64,000 nucleotides of DNA from Sapria himalayana. Taxonomy: Eukaryota; Streptophyta; Magnoliopsida; Malpighiales; Rafflesiaceae. Each line of letters opens with the position of its first letter. Position 1 is the first letter of the stretch. The translations under genes and the position numbers were made by a program. The stretch is taken from positions 18,100 through 82,099 of the forward strand of contig JAREIK010002980.1 in NCBI GenBank assembly GCA_029783825.1. The letters are read 5' to 3'. Below, piece after piece: positions 23,012 to 36,971 of this stretch. Under the pieces are notes generated by a model. That model worked only from the letters and a program-made list of their open reading frames with translations, was not told the DNA's origin and did not search any database.

Positions 23012-26000
23012 TATAATAATTTTAAAATTTTTTTTAAAAGTGAATATAATATTTAGTCATAATAATCATTATATTTATATATCATATAAATTCAATATAA
23101 ACATTATTATTGATAAATATTCTAATAATGATCAAAAAATAAATTAATAATCTATTATTAATAAGATATATATCATTTAAAATATAATTACAAATATTAA
23201 AATGATTTAGAATGTAAGAAAAATATATTATTATATAATGATTTTTTGTTTTGAAATTTGTTTTTAAATCTATATTTTTTTTTATGAAAAATAATTTATA
23301 TAAATTATATTTGTTTAACTCATAATTTATTTTGTAATAAATATTTATATAAAAATATACAAATAAATAATTAAAATGAATATTTAAAATTATAATTAAA
23401 AAAAATAAGTTTTATTATTTATTATATAGGGTAAACCGGTTTAATTTAAATTAGATCTTTTTAACTAATAATTTATTTTCTAATTAATATTTCTTTAAAA
23501 ATAAACTGATAAATAATTAAAATAAAAATTTAAAATTAAAATAAAATTTATGAATTATTATTAATGTATACCAGTTTAATTTTTAAGTATTTAGAGGTTT
23601 CGTCATTTAGGAGTTTAGCGATTTATGTTTTTAGGCATTTAGCGGTTTATATGTTTTATTTAAACAATAAAATAAAAAAATATTTTCGTAATTTTTTCCA
23701 ATTTTCATAGGTCATAACCTTTGAAAATATAATAATATTTAAAATTTTTTGAAATGTGAATACAATATTTGTTATAATAATATTAATAATTATATATAAT
23801 ATAAATTCAATATAAATAATTTTATTGATAGATATTATGATGATGATCAAAAATTAAATTAATAAACTATTAATAATTATATAGATATTAATTAAAAAAT
23901 ATTTACAAAACCCAAATTGTTTCAAAATTAAAGTAAAATATATTACTTAATAATAATTTTTAATTTTTAAATTTTTACTTATTTTATATAGGCAAATACT
24001 TTTATTGATTAAAAATAAATTATTTAAATTATATTTCTCGCACTCATATTTATTTTGTAATAAATATTTCTAAAAAAATAAACTAATAAAAAATTAAAAT
24101 AAATATTTAAAATTATAATAAATAGAAATGAAAATTACATATTTTAATTATTAAATAATATATAGTGGTTTAATGGTTTATGTATTTAGGCATTACGAGG
24201 TTTAGGAGTTTACTGATTTAACTGTGTATGCATTTAGTGGTTATTAGTTTTATTTAAAAAATAAATAAATAACAAATTTATTTTTATTATTTTTTGATAT
24301 TTTCAAATGTTACAACGTTTGAAAATATAATAATTTTTTAATTTTTTTCAAAAGTGAATTCAATTTTTAGTTATAATAATCATTATATTTATATTTCATA
24401 TAAATTCAATATAAATAATATTTTTGATAAATATTTTAATAATGATCAAAAAATAAATTAATAATCTATTATTAATGAGATAGATATCAATTAAAATATA
24501 ATTACAAAACCTAACATGATTCAGAAGGAATGCAAAACTTATTACTATATAATAAATTTTTGTTTTGAAATTTTTTCTTCTTTTTATAAGTTTATCAATA
24601 TTTTTTGATGAAAAATAATTTATATAAATTATATTTGTCTAACTCATAATTTATTTGGTAATTAATATTTATATAAAAATAAACGAATAAATAATTAAAA
24701 TGAATATATTAAATTATAATGAAAAAAACAATATTGAGATTTATTATTTATTATTTATGGTATACTAGTTTAAAAGAATTATCTTTTTAGGGTTTTAGAT
24801 ATTTAGGAGTTATTGATTTAAGTATTTAGGCTTTTAGTGGTTTATAAGATTTATTTAAACAATGAAATAATAAAAAAATTATTTTTGATATTTTCTCACA
24901 TTTTCAAAGGTATAACCTTTGAAAATATAATAATTTTAAAATTTTTTAAAGATGTGAATACAATATTTTGTAATAATAATCATTATAATTATATATAATC
25001 TAAACAAAATATAAAGAATTTTATTGATTGATATTAAATCAATTATCAAAAAATAAATTAATATGCTATTATTAATATGATAGATATAAATTAAAATATA
25101 ATTGCAAAACCTAAAATTATTCAAAATCAAAGTAAAATTTATTAATAAATAATAATTTTTTTTAGTTTTTGATTCTTTTTATAAGCTTATATATTTTTTT
25201 TGATGAAAAAAAAATTATTTAAATTAAATTTGTATTACTCATAATTTATTTTATAATTAATATTTTAATAAATTATTTAACTTATAATTATGGTTTACAA
25301 GTTTAAAGGTTTAAGTATATAGGTGCTTTTGTGTTATGGAGTTTAAAGATTTAAGTGTTTAGGGATTTAGTGGTTTATACGTTTTATTTAAACAATGATA
25401 TAGCAAAAAATTTATTTATTTTATTTTTTCTAATTTTTGAAGGTTATATCGTTTGAAAATATAAAAATTTCTAAATTTTTTTCAAATGAAAATATAATAT
25501 TTATTTATAATAATCTTCATAAATATAAGTCATTTAAATTCAATATAAATAATTACATTGCTAGATATTATAATATTGATCAAAAAATAAATTAATAAAC
25601 TATTATTAATAAAATAGATATTATTTAAATAGTATTTGCAAAATCTAAATTTATTCAAATCAAAGTAAAATATATTACTAAATAATAATTTTTTTTAATG
25701 TTTGGCTTTTTTATATGTTAATATTTTTGTTATTAAAAATAAATTATTTAAATTATATTTCCCTCACTCATAATTTATTTTGTAATTTATAATTCTATAA
25801 TAATAAACTAATAAATAATTAAAATGAATATTTAAAATTATAATGAATACAAATAAAATTGAGATTTATTATTTATTTTTTTAGGATATACCGGTTTAAT
25901 GGTTTAATTATTAAGGTGTTTTATTGTTTAGAAGTTTAGTTACTTAATTGTTTAGAGCTTTAGCGATTTAATTGTTTAGACCTTTATTGATTTCTAGTTT

Positions 26001-29000
26001 TTATTTTAGAATTGAAAAACAAAAAATTTAATTTTTTGATTTTTTTTAATTTTTGAATGTTATAACCTTTGAAATTATAATAATTTTTAACTTTTTTTTA
26101 ATGTGAATATAATATTTAGTTATAATAATATTAATAATTATATATAATGTAAACTCAATATAAAAAATTTTATTAATAGATATTATAATAATGATCAATA
26201 AATAAATTAATAAACTAGTATTTATAAGATTGATATAAATCAAAATATAATTGTAAAATCTAAAATGATTCAAAATCAAAATAAGATATATTACAAAATA
26301 ATAATTATTTATTTTTAAAAATTTGCATTTTTTTATCATCATTTTTTAATGATAAATAAATTATGTAAACTATATATGTCACACTAATAATTTATTTTGT
26401 AATTAATATTTCTATTAAAATAAATTGATTAATAATTAAAATGAATATTTAAAATTATAATGAATACTAATAAAAATTAGATTTATGATTTATTATTTGG
26501 ACTATACTAATTTAAAATTTTAAGTATTTATGGGGTTCGGGGTTTAGGAGTTTAGTCATTTTAGAATTTCGTCATTTAGTGGTTAAGAGGTTTTATATAA
26601 AAAATAAAATAACAAAAAATTTAATTTTGTTATTTTTTCTCATTATTGAAGGTTATAACCTTTGAAAATATAATAATTTATAAATTTTTTTAACAAGCGA
26701 ATATAATATGAAGTTATAATAATCATAATCATTATATATCATATAAATTCAATATAAACTATTTTATTGATATATATTATAATAATGATCATAAAATAGT
26801 AATAAACAATTATTAATAAGATAAATATTGTTTAAAATATATTTGCAAAATCTAAAATTACTCAAATCAAAGTGAAATATTTTACTAAATATTAATTTTA
26901 AATTTTTAAATTTTTGTATCCATTTATAAGCCTATATATTTTTTGATGAAAAATAAAATATTTAAATTTTATTTTCACAGTAATAATTTATTATTTAATT
27001 TATATTTCTAAAAAAATAAACTAATCAATAATTAAAATATATATTTAAAATTATAATGAATACTAATAAAAATGAGATTTGTGATTTATTATTTACGGTA
27101 TAACTATTTGATTGTTTAAGTTTTTTTTGTGGTTTTAGCGTTAATGAGTTTATTGATTTATATGTCAACACATTTAGGTGTTTATACGTTTAATTTAATC
27201 AACGAAATAACAAAAAATTTATTTTTATGAATTTTTGTGATTTTCAAATGTTATAACCTTTAAAAATATAATAATTTTTTAATTATTATAAAATATGAAT
27301 ACAATACTTAGTTATAATAATCTTAAAAATTATATTTGTTGTAAATTCAATATAAAATAATTTATTAATATATATTATTATAATGATCAAAAAATAAAAT
27401 AATAAACTATTATTAATAAGATAGATATTAATTAAAATATATATGCAGAAACCAAAATAATTCAAAATAAAAGTAAATTATATTACTAAATAAAATTTTA
27501 AATTTTTGAAATTTTGTTTATTTTTATAAGCTTATTTTTTTTTCATAAAAAAAAATTATTTAAATTATATATGTCTCACTTATTATTAATTTTGTAATTA
27601 ATATTTCTATAAAAATAAACATTAAAATAATAAAAATGAATATTAAAAATTATAATGAATACAAATACAAATGAGATTTATTATTTATTTTATAGGTTAT
27701 ATAGGTTTAATGGTTTAAGTATTTAGTGGATTTTTGGGTTTAGGAGTTTAGAGAATTAAATATTTAGGCATTTATTGGTTTATAAGTTTTATTTAAAAAA
27801 TAAAATAATAAAAATTTGTTTTTGTGATTTTTATCATTTTTGAAGGTTATAACCTTGAAAATATAATAATTTTTCAATTTTTTTCAAATGTAAATATAAT
27901 ATTTAGTTATAATAACTTAATAATTATAAGACAACTTAATTGAATATAAGTAATTTTATTGTTCGATATTATAAAAATGATCAAATAATTAATTAATAAA
28001 CTATTATTAATAAAATTCATCGCAATTAAAATATAATTACAAAACCTATATATAATGATTCAAAATCAAAGTAAAATATATTACAAAATAATAATTTTTT
28101 GTTTTTAAATTTTTACTTCTTTATATAGGCTTATATTTTTTTGATTAAAAATAAATTATTAAAATTGTATTTGTCTCATTATTTATTTTGTGATTGGTAT
28201 TTCTATAAAAAATAAACTAATAAATAATTAAAATGAATATTTAAAATTATAATGAATACAAATTAAAATGAGATTTATGATTTATTATATATGGTATAAA
28301 GGTTTAATGGTTTGATTATTTAGAAGTTTAGCAATTTTTGTTGTTAGGCATTTAGTGGTTTATTGGTTTTATTTATATAATAAAAATTATAAATTCTATT
28401 TTTGATTTTTTCTGATTTTCAAAAGGTTATAACCTTTGAAAATAATATAATTTTTAAAATTTTTTGAAATGTGATTACAATGGATAATTATATTAAGCAT
28501 ACTAATTATATATCATATAAATTCAATATAAATAATTTTATTGAAAGATATTATAATAATGATCAAAAATTAAATTAATAAACTATTATTAATAATAGAA
28601 ATATTAATTAAATATATTACATAACACAAAATGATTCAAAATCAAATCAAAATATATTACTAAATAATAATATTTAATTTTTATAATTTTCCTTCTTTTT
28701 ATAAGCATATATTTTTTTTATTAAAATAAATTATTTAAATAATATTTGTCCCACTCAAAATTTATTTTGTTATTATTTTTTTAAAAAATTAAACTATAAA
28801 TAATTAAAATGAATATTTAAAATTATAATAAATAGAAATAAAAATGAGATTTATTATTTATTTAGTAGTATATATAGCTGATAAAGGTTTATGTATTTAG
28901 GGGTTTCGGGATTTATAAGCTTATTGATTTAAGTAAGCAAGCATTAAATGATCTATAGGTTTTATTGAAAAAATGAAATAACAAAAAATTTATTTTTATT

Positions 29001-30940
29001 ATTTTTTCTAATTTTTTAAGTTTATAACCTTTGAAAATATTCTAACTTTTAAATTTTTTTCAAAAGTGAATTCAATATTTAGTTATAATAATCATTATAT
29101 TTATATATCATATAAATTCAATATAACCAATTTTATTGATAAATATTCTAATAATGATCAAAAAATAAATAAATAATTTATTATTAATTAGATAGATATC
29201 AAATAATATACAATTACAAAACCTAAAATGAATCAGAAGCAAAGCAAAATATATTACTATATAATAATTTTTTGTGTTGAAAATTTTTTTCTTTTAAAAA
29301 GTTTATCTATTATTTTTTGATGAAAAATAATTTATATAAATTATTTTTGTCTAGCTCATTTTATTTTATAATTTATATTTATATATAAATAAACAAATAA
29401 ATAATTAAAATGAATATTTAAAATTATAAAGAAAAAAATGAGATTTATTATTTATTATTTTGGGTATACAAGTTTAATTTTAATTATATCTGTCTCACTA
29501 ATAATTTATTTTGTAATTAATATTTCTATAAAAATAAACTGATAAATAATTAAAATAAAAATTTAAATTATACTGAATAAAAATTAAAATGAGATTTATG
29601 ATTTATTATTAATGTATACCTGTTTAATGGTTTAAGTATTTAGATGTTTTATCATTTGAAAATTTAGTGATTTATTTTTTAGGCATTTAGTGGTTTATAG
29701 GTTTTATTTAATCAATAAAATAATAAAAATAAATTTATAATTTTTTCTCATTTTCATAGGTTATAACCTTTGAAAATATAATAATATTTAAAATTTTTTT
29801 AAATGTAAATATAATTTTTTATTTATAATAATATTAATAATTATATATCATATAAATTCAATATAAATAATTTTTTTGAAAGTTATTATAATAATGATCA
29901 AAAATTAAATTAATAAACTATTAATAAAAAGATAGAAATTAATTAAAAAATATTTACAAAACCCAAATTAATTCAAAATTAAAGTAAAATATATTTCTGA
30001 ATAATAATTTTAAATTTTTAAATTTTTAAATTTTTACTTCTTTTTTATGCGTATATATATTATTTCATTAAAAATAAATTATTTAAATTATATTTGTCAT
30101 ACTAATAATTTATTTTGTAATAAATATTTCTATAAAAATAAACTAATAAATAATAAAAATGAATATTTATAATTATAATAAATAGAAAAAAAATTAAATT
30201 TATTATTTCTTATTTATTATATATCGGTTTAATGGTTACTGTATATAGGCATTACGGGGTGTAGGAGTTTACTTATTTAACTGTGTATGCATTTAGTAGT
30301 TTATAGGTTTTATTTAAAAAATAAAAAAATGAAAAATGTATTTTTATAATTTTTTGATATTTTCAAAGATTATACCCTTCGAAAATATAATAATTTTTAA
30401 TTTTTTTTCAAAAGAGAATTCAATATTTAGTTATAATAATTATTATATTTATATTTCATATAAATTCAATATAAACAATTTTATTGATAAATATTATAAT
30501 AATGATTAAAAAATAAATTAATAATCTATTATTAATAATATAGATATCAATTATAATAGAATTACAAAACCTAAAATGATTCAGAAGCAAAGCAAAATAT
30601 ATTATATATATATTAAATTTTTATTTTGAATTTTTTTTTTCTTTTAAAAAGTTTATCTATACTATTTTGATGAAAAATAATTTATATAAATTATATTTGT
30701 GTAACTCAATTTATTTTATAATTAATATTTATATAAAAATAAACAAATAAATAATTAAATTTTAATATTTAAAATTAAAATGAAAAAAAAATGAGATTTA
30801 TTCTTTATTATTTAGGATATACTAGTTTAATTGAAATTTGATATGTCTCACTAATAATTTATTTTGCAATTAATATTTTGTTAAAAATAAATTGATAAAT
30901 AATTAAAATTAAAATTAAAATTATACTCAATAATTAAATT

Positions 30941-33421
30941 AATTTATTTTGTTTCTCTCTCAACTCTAGAATGATTGCTAAAGCTCTAACCAAAATAATA
31001 GGAACTTTTACTTTATCTCTATTATGTCTCATCATATTTGATGTTGAAACACTCGGCTATCAAAGGCAATTTGACTCATGTACGCTAACAGACTAAACCA
31101 AAGTTGTACACCTATGTGTTGCTATAGCTAGTTGTTGAGGATGATATTTATATTGATTATTGTAATTTCTTCTAAAATATCTCTCATGCACACTCTCAAA
31201 GCAATTTTATTAAAACATAGTTCACCTCTTAAAAAATAACCACCTTGTAGCCAATTAGAACAAACTAGCCCCTGGGCGGTTTGAGTAGGGCAAGAAGTAT
31301 GTGCTCTCTTTCAATCAAGAATCAAAAAATTTATTTTATTGGCATGTCTAAGCCCATTTTTTATATCCTCATGGATATGAAAAGTTTCATATCTTTCTTT
31401 TTATATTAAATGAGTTATGTATACAAGCTCACAATACCCAACAAGGTGTAAATGAATCATATTCTAATCTATAAAAGGTTTTAATCATTGCTCAAAATGT
31501 TAGTCTTGCATATTGACACTTGAGGTCACAAATCAAAAGAAAAAGCCATAGTGATATTTCCAATCCAAAGAATTTTAGCTATAAAAAGTTATAAAGAGTA
31601 GTACTCGAGCTTTAACTATTTCTAGGGTCATGACTTTTGCTCTTGAGGAATGTCCAAAGTTACAATCATTCCTAGTGCAATGACTTTGCAATATAAAGAT
31701 AAAATACACAAGCTATGATCATATCCAATACTGTGACCCAGTATTATAGTGATTAAATATGTATTTATGATCATTCTTAGTGCCTGCCATAACAATATGT
31801 TCAACAGAGAGACACAAGTTATGGCATATTCTCATCGATATGATTTTGTGTTCTAGAGACAAATTATACAATCATGACCATTGCTAATGTGATAATAATC
31901 TAAAGCAAGAAAGAGATTGAATCCATAACTCTCCCCTTGAGTCATGACTTTGTGTTACATATACAAAAAGTTAAATGTGTGACATTCCTAAAAGTTGAGT
32001 ATTTCAATTTAAAGTTAACACTTAGTCATTTGATTATAAAAGTGTAAAACATGAGATTTAGTAGTTAGTATTTATGGATTAGGGTTAAAGTTTATCGTTT
32101 AAGGTTTAGGATTTAAAGTTTAGGGTTTATGGTTTTTTTTTGTAATTTTTTGGAAAATACACACTATTTTTATCATTTAGGGACACAACATACAAGAGTC
32201 TAAAAAGCTAACTAATTTAGGCCAGCCCACCAAATCTATGCACCTTAATGATTCTATGCATAAAATAGATAAAAAAATAAAAATCCTAATAATTCCAAGC
32301 ATATGAATACAACTAAAATCACCTGGCATTCCCGGACTTCAGAGATGGCATTGAGTCATTATGTGCACTGCATCCCTTCCATTCGGATTTGTCCAAGCCC
32401 TTTAGAGGAACCTGAATGATGCACCATATTAAAACTGTGCAAATATAAGATTGTGCATGTGTGTGACATGCAACATCAAGCATTTGCCTATGTCATTGCT
32501 ATGCAATGGAATACATTTAAAACTGAATAACCATAAATCACAAGTCCATATCTATGGCACTTTGTCAATTCATTCTCACCTCTAAATTCTACATTTTTTT
32601 GCTCCAATGATCCTCAAAGGAGTATCTCTTGGGTTAGAATGCTTCCTCCTCGAGCTCCAATAAGTGGCTATATGTTGCACCGACAAAATATCAAAAAATA
32701 TGCATGCATTAGTGTGCATGTATGATGAGGTCCATCTCATAGTCTAAATATCTACGCATACAACTATGCTAGAATACAAGTAAAATTACAAAATACTATA
32801 AAGATGGGTCTTCTGCTCCCGGGAGTTAGCATCCCGTAATATGTATTTACAAAATGCATTAGTGGGCCCCACTTAGAGATACTCATGGGTCAAGTTGCCC
32901 TCATTGCATGTTACATAGAGAACAGAGAAGATTGTGTGTGTGAGTATGTCATGAACCGTCTCACCAAGTACATGGTGCAAACAAAGTCTAAAATACAAAT
33001 AAGACTACAAACATAAACTACAAGTTTGAATCTTTCGCTCCCGTGTGGCTGGTATGGACTGCATTTCTTACTAGCCCTACTTGGTGATGCTTTGGATATT
33101 GTTGGCTCTCCAATTAATCATGGATTTCCCACTACTCCTATTGGGCGATGATTGGGTGGCCCTCAATGCTGCCTGATAGGGCTAGTGGGACCCACTCCTT
33201 GCTACTCATGGGTCTACTCCCTACCACTTTGCTCGATCTCATCAGTTGTTTGAATGTTATCATCCCGGCTTACTAGTGGGGCCCTCTACAAGTTGGTGGC
33301 CCATATTTTTGGCTACTTCTAGGACTTGCTGGCCCCTCTAAATGCTACACCAAAATGAACAAGAATATGTGCACGTGTGTACTGTGGTCCGTTGCTATGT
33401 GTGTGTGGTGCAGTAGTATCA
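30941..33421 (+). mobile_element. Element A, copy 2
   Basis: Second forward copy with the same junctions as copy 1: left TTATACTCAATAATTAAATT into TTTATTTTGTTTCTCTCTC, right GTGCAGTAGTATCA into GGGTTTAGGAG. The telomere-like tract is at about 32055-32132 and the oligo(T) at 32133-32151; the AATAAA seen in other copies is changed here. The frame that reads MCMCVTCSIK in other copies has a 1-bp loss near 32540, and the frame around 33035-33240 has a TGA near 33149. Neither behaves like a maintained gene. Two GTGGGNCCCAC words lie at 32872-32882 and 33185-33195. Confidence 0.88.
32055..32132 (+). repeat. Degenerate telomere-type heptamer tract in element A copy 2
   Basis: Words such as GATTAGGG, GGTTTAGG and GTTTAGGGTTTATGG in 7-bp phase, next to the oligo(T) tract. 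Homologous to 7321-7399. Confidence 0.78.
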
Positions 33422-36405
33422 GGGTTTAGGAGTTTATAATTTAAGTACTTAGGTATTTTGTGGTTTAAAGGTTTTATTTAAATAATTAAATAACAAAAAA
33501 ATTATTTTTATGCTTTTTTCTCATTTTCAAGGTTATAACCATTGAAAATATTATAATTTTTAATTTTTTTTTCAAATGTTAATACAATATTTAATTATAA
33601 TAATAATAAAAATTAAATATCATGTAAATTAAATTTAAATAATTTTATTGATAGATATTATAATACTAATCATAAAATAGATTAATAAACTAGAATTAAT
33701 AAGATAGATATTAATTAAAATATATTTGCAAAACCTAAAACGATTAAAAATTAAAGTAAAATATATTACTAAATAATAATTTTTTATTTTTAAATTTTTG
33801 ATTCTTTTTATAAGCTTATAAATTTTTTTGATGAAGATAAATTATTTAAATTATATTTGTCTCATTCATAATTTTATTTTGCAATTAATATTTTTATAAA
33901 AATAAACTAATCAATAATTAAGATGAATATTAAATTATAATGAATACAAATAAAAATGAGATTTATGATTAATTATTTAGGGTATACCGGTTTAATGGTT
34001 TAAGTATTTAAAAGTTTAGGAGTTTAGTGATTTAAGTGTTTAGGCATTTAGTAGTTTATATGATAACCTTTAAAAATATAATAATTTTTAAATTATTTTC
34101 AAATGTAAATATAATATTTAGTTATAATAATCTTTATAATTATATATATTGTAAATTCAATATAAACATTTTTATTGATAAATATTCTAATATGGATAAA
34201 AAAATAACTTAATAATCTATTATTAATAAGAAGGATATTAATTAAAATATAATTACAAAACCTAAAATGATTCAGAAGCAAAGCAAAATATATTACTATA
34301 TAATAATTTTTTGTTTTGAATTTTTTTTTCTTTTAAAAACATTATGTATATTTTTTTGATGAAAAATAATTTATATAAATTATATTTGTTTAACTCATAA
34401 TTTATTCTGTAATTAATATATTTATAAAAATAAACAAAAAAATAATTAAAATAAATATTTAAAATTTTAATTAAAAAAATGAGATTTATTATTTATTATT
34501 TAGGGATACCGGTTTACTTTAAATTAGATATTTCTCACTAATAATTTATTTTGTAATTAATATTTCTATAAAAATAAACTGATAAATATTTAAAATAAAA
34601 ATTTAAAATTCTACTGAATAAAATTTAAAATGAGATTTATGATTTATTATTACTATATACCAGTTTAATTGATTAAGTATTTAGAGGTTTTTTAATTTTG
34701 GATTTTAGCGATTTATGTTTTTAGGCTTTTATTGGTTTATACATTTTATTTAAAAAAATAAAATATCAAAAAAAATTTCTATAATTTTTTCTCATTTTCA
34801 TAGGTTATAGCATTTGAAAATATAATAATATTTAAAATTTTTTGAAATATGAATACAATACTTAGTTATAATAATATTAATAATTATATATCATATAAAT
34901 TCAATATAAACAATTTTATTGATATATATTATAATAATGATCAAAATTAAATTTATAAACTATTGATATTAAGATAGATATTAATTAAAAAATAATTACA
35001 AAAGCCAAATTGATTCAAAATTATAGTAAAATATATTTCTAGATAACAATTTTAAATTTTTAAATTTTTACTTCTTTTATAAGCATTTATATTTTTTAAA
35101 TTATATTTGTCGCACTCATAATTTATTTTGTAATAAATATTTCTATAAAAATAAACTAATAAATAATTATAATGAATATTTAAAATTATAATAAATAGAA
35201 TTAAAAATTAGATTTATTAATTATTAATTAGTATATAGCAGTTTAATGGTTTATGTATTTTGGCATTATGAGGTTTAGGAGTTTACTGATTTAACTGTGT
35301 ATGCATTTAGTGGTTTATAGGTGTTTTTTTAAAAAAAATATCAACAAATTTATTTTTTTTATTTTTTGATATTTTCAAAGGTTATAACCTTTGAAAATAT
35401 AATAATTTTTAAATTATTTTCAAAAGTGAATACTATATTTAGTTATAATAATCATTATATTTATATATCATATAAATTCAAAATAAATATTTTTATTGAT
35501 AAATATTCAAATAATGATCAAATAATAAATTAATAATCTATTATTAATAAGATAGATATCAATTTAAATATAATTACAAAACCTAAAATGATTCAGAAAC
35601 AAAGCAAAATATATTACTATATAATAATTTTTTCTTTTGAATTTTTTTTTTCCTTTTAAAAAGTTTATCTATAATTTTTTAATGAAAAATAATTATATAT
35701 ATTATATTTGTCTAACTCAATTTATTCTGTAATTAATAATTATATAAAAATAAACGAATAAATAATTAAAATGAATATTTTAAATTATAATCAAAAAAAT
35801 AATATTGAGATTTATTATTTATTATTTATTATTTATTATTTAGCGTATACCAGTTTAAAATGATTATCTATTTAGGGTTTTCGAGATTTAGGAGTTATTG
35901 ATTTAAGTATTTACGCATTTAGTGGTTTATAGTATTTATTTAAACAATGAAATAACAAAAAAATTATTTTTGTTATTTTTTCACATTTGAAATTTATAAT
36001 AATTTTAAAATTTTTTTAAAATGTGAATAAAATATCTAGTAATAATAATCATTATAATTATATATAATATAAACTAATCATAAATAATTTTATTGATAGA
36101 TATGATATCAATTATCAAAAAATAAATTAATAAACTATTATTAATATGATAGATATAAATTAAAATATAATTACAAAACCTAAAATGATTCAAAATCAAT
36201 GTAAAATTAATTACTAAATAATAATTTTTTGTTTTTAAATTTTTACTTCTTTTTATAATATTATATTTTTTTTATTAAAAGTAAATTATTAATATTATAT
36301 TTGTCCGACTAATTATTTATTTTGTAATTAATATTTATATAAATATTTAAAATAATAATGAATACAAATTAAAATGAGATTTAAGATTTATTATTGCTGT
36401 ATATG
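33422..36405 (+). repeat. AT-rich ~600-bp tandem satellite, block 4a
   Basis: P1 dyads near 33531, 34063, 34802 and 35381, with a decayed P1 near 35985. The first unit matches the units after the other copies of element A. Its 8-bp tract (33989-34060) passes directly into the P1 region of a later unit type (GATAACCTTTAAAA at 34062), so about one unit is missing relative to 9.3-9.75 kb. No gene is seen. Confidence 0.92.
35372..35397. repeat. Perfect 26-bp P1 dyad
   Basis: Half-site TTTTCAAAGGTTA followed exactly by its reverse complement. Confidence 0.92.
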
Positions 36406-36971
36406 TAATTTATTTTTTGAAATCTGTTTGTATAACCAAATATTTATTCTTTTTTATTATTTTCATGTAAGTGTAGGAAAGGAAATATTAAGAGGTCAGG
36501 GATGTAGCAGTAGCACAATAACAGAGGTCTCGCTGACCGGACAACGGGCCAAAATTGGATTAGAGCCTAGCCCGTCTCATGATCCGACCTGCTACGGTTA
36601 AATGAACCGAGATAAATTTTAATATAAAATGTTTTGTAATTTTATTTTTGGGTGGCTATTTTTGGACCCGTGAAACTTTTCATTGTCTCTCAATCTCTAT
36701 GTGCGATTTATCGTGACTATTCTATGTGCTGCATACTGTAAGACATTTCTGTTGCTTTAATTTGTAACGCATAAACATTTTCTGGTGGATTTAGCAAGTC
36801 GTACTGAGTGACTAGCGAACCATGTTATTTTCGGTGTTTATTTCTCATTTTTTGATTCTATCAAAGATGGTTGCTGAATTGAGATATATATATATATTTC
36901 TTGTTTTCTATTGTTTTTGTGTTTCTATATCTCAATCTCACTACCGTGGAAGCACAATTGCTCAACAATTA
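36406..36971. mobile_element. Unclassified 566-bp insert (element B)
   Basis: Non-satellite sequence that interrupts a unit between GATTTATTATTGCTGTATATG and TATATGGTATACCAGTT. The repeated TATATG (36400-36405 and 36972-36977) could be a target-site duplication, but it is low complexity. The centre is GC-richer and can pair three ways: GGTCAG 36494-36499 with CTGACC 36533-36538, GTAGCAG 36504-36510 with CTGCTAC 36589-36595, and ACGGGC 36544-36549 with GCCCGT 36570-36575. The rest is AT-rich with no convincing frame. The ends (TAATTTATT and its partner CAACAATTA) give at best a very weak inverted repeat. It could be a MITE, a SINE-like retroposon or a captured host fragment. It occurs once in the window. 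Confidence 0.6.

Larger units (their letters stand above)
14650..30940 (+). repeat. AT-rich ~600-bp tandem satellite, block 3 (longest run)
   Basis: About 27 units, with P1 dyads near 14728, 15480, 16071, 16697, 17302, 17831, 18069, 18654, 19260, 20004, 20594, 21195, 21800, 22397, 22999, 23710, 24309, 24910, 25442, 26058, 26651, 27248, 27846, 28426, 29020, 29760 and 30368. Most spacings are 580-620 bp. Long units of about 715-755 bp begin near 14728, 19260, 22999 and 29020. Short spacings (about 530 and 240 bp) lie around 17.3-18.1 kb and 24.9-25.4 kb. Distinguishable unit classes recur, such as the tract with TTTAAGTAAGTAATCATTTA near 22310 and its relative near 28935. No gene is seen in the 16 kb; open frames are AT-rich chance frames. 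Confidence 0.93.

Noticed and set aside
36504..36595. tRNA gene or tRNA-derived SINE head in the 566-bp insert
   Set aside because: The stems do not give a cloverleaf and no convincing A and B boxes (such as GGTTCGAATCC) are visible.
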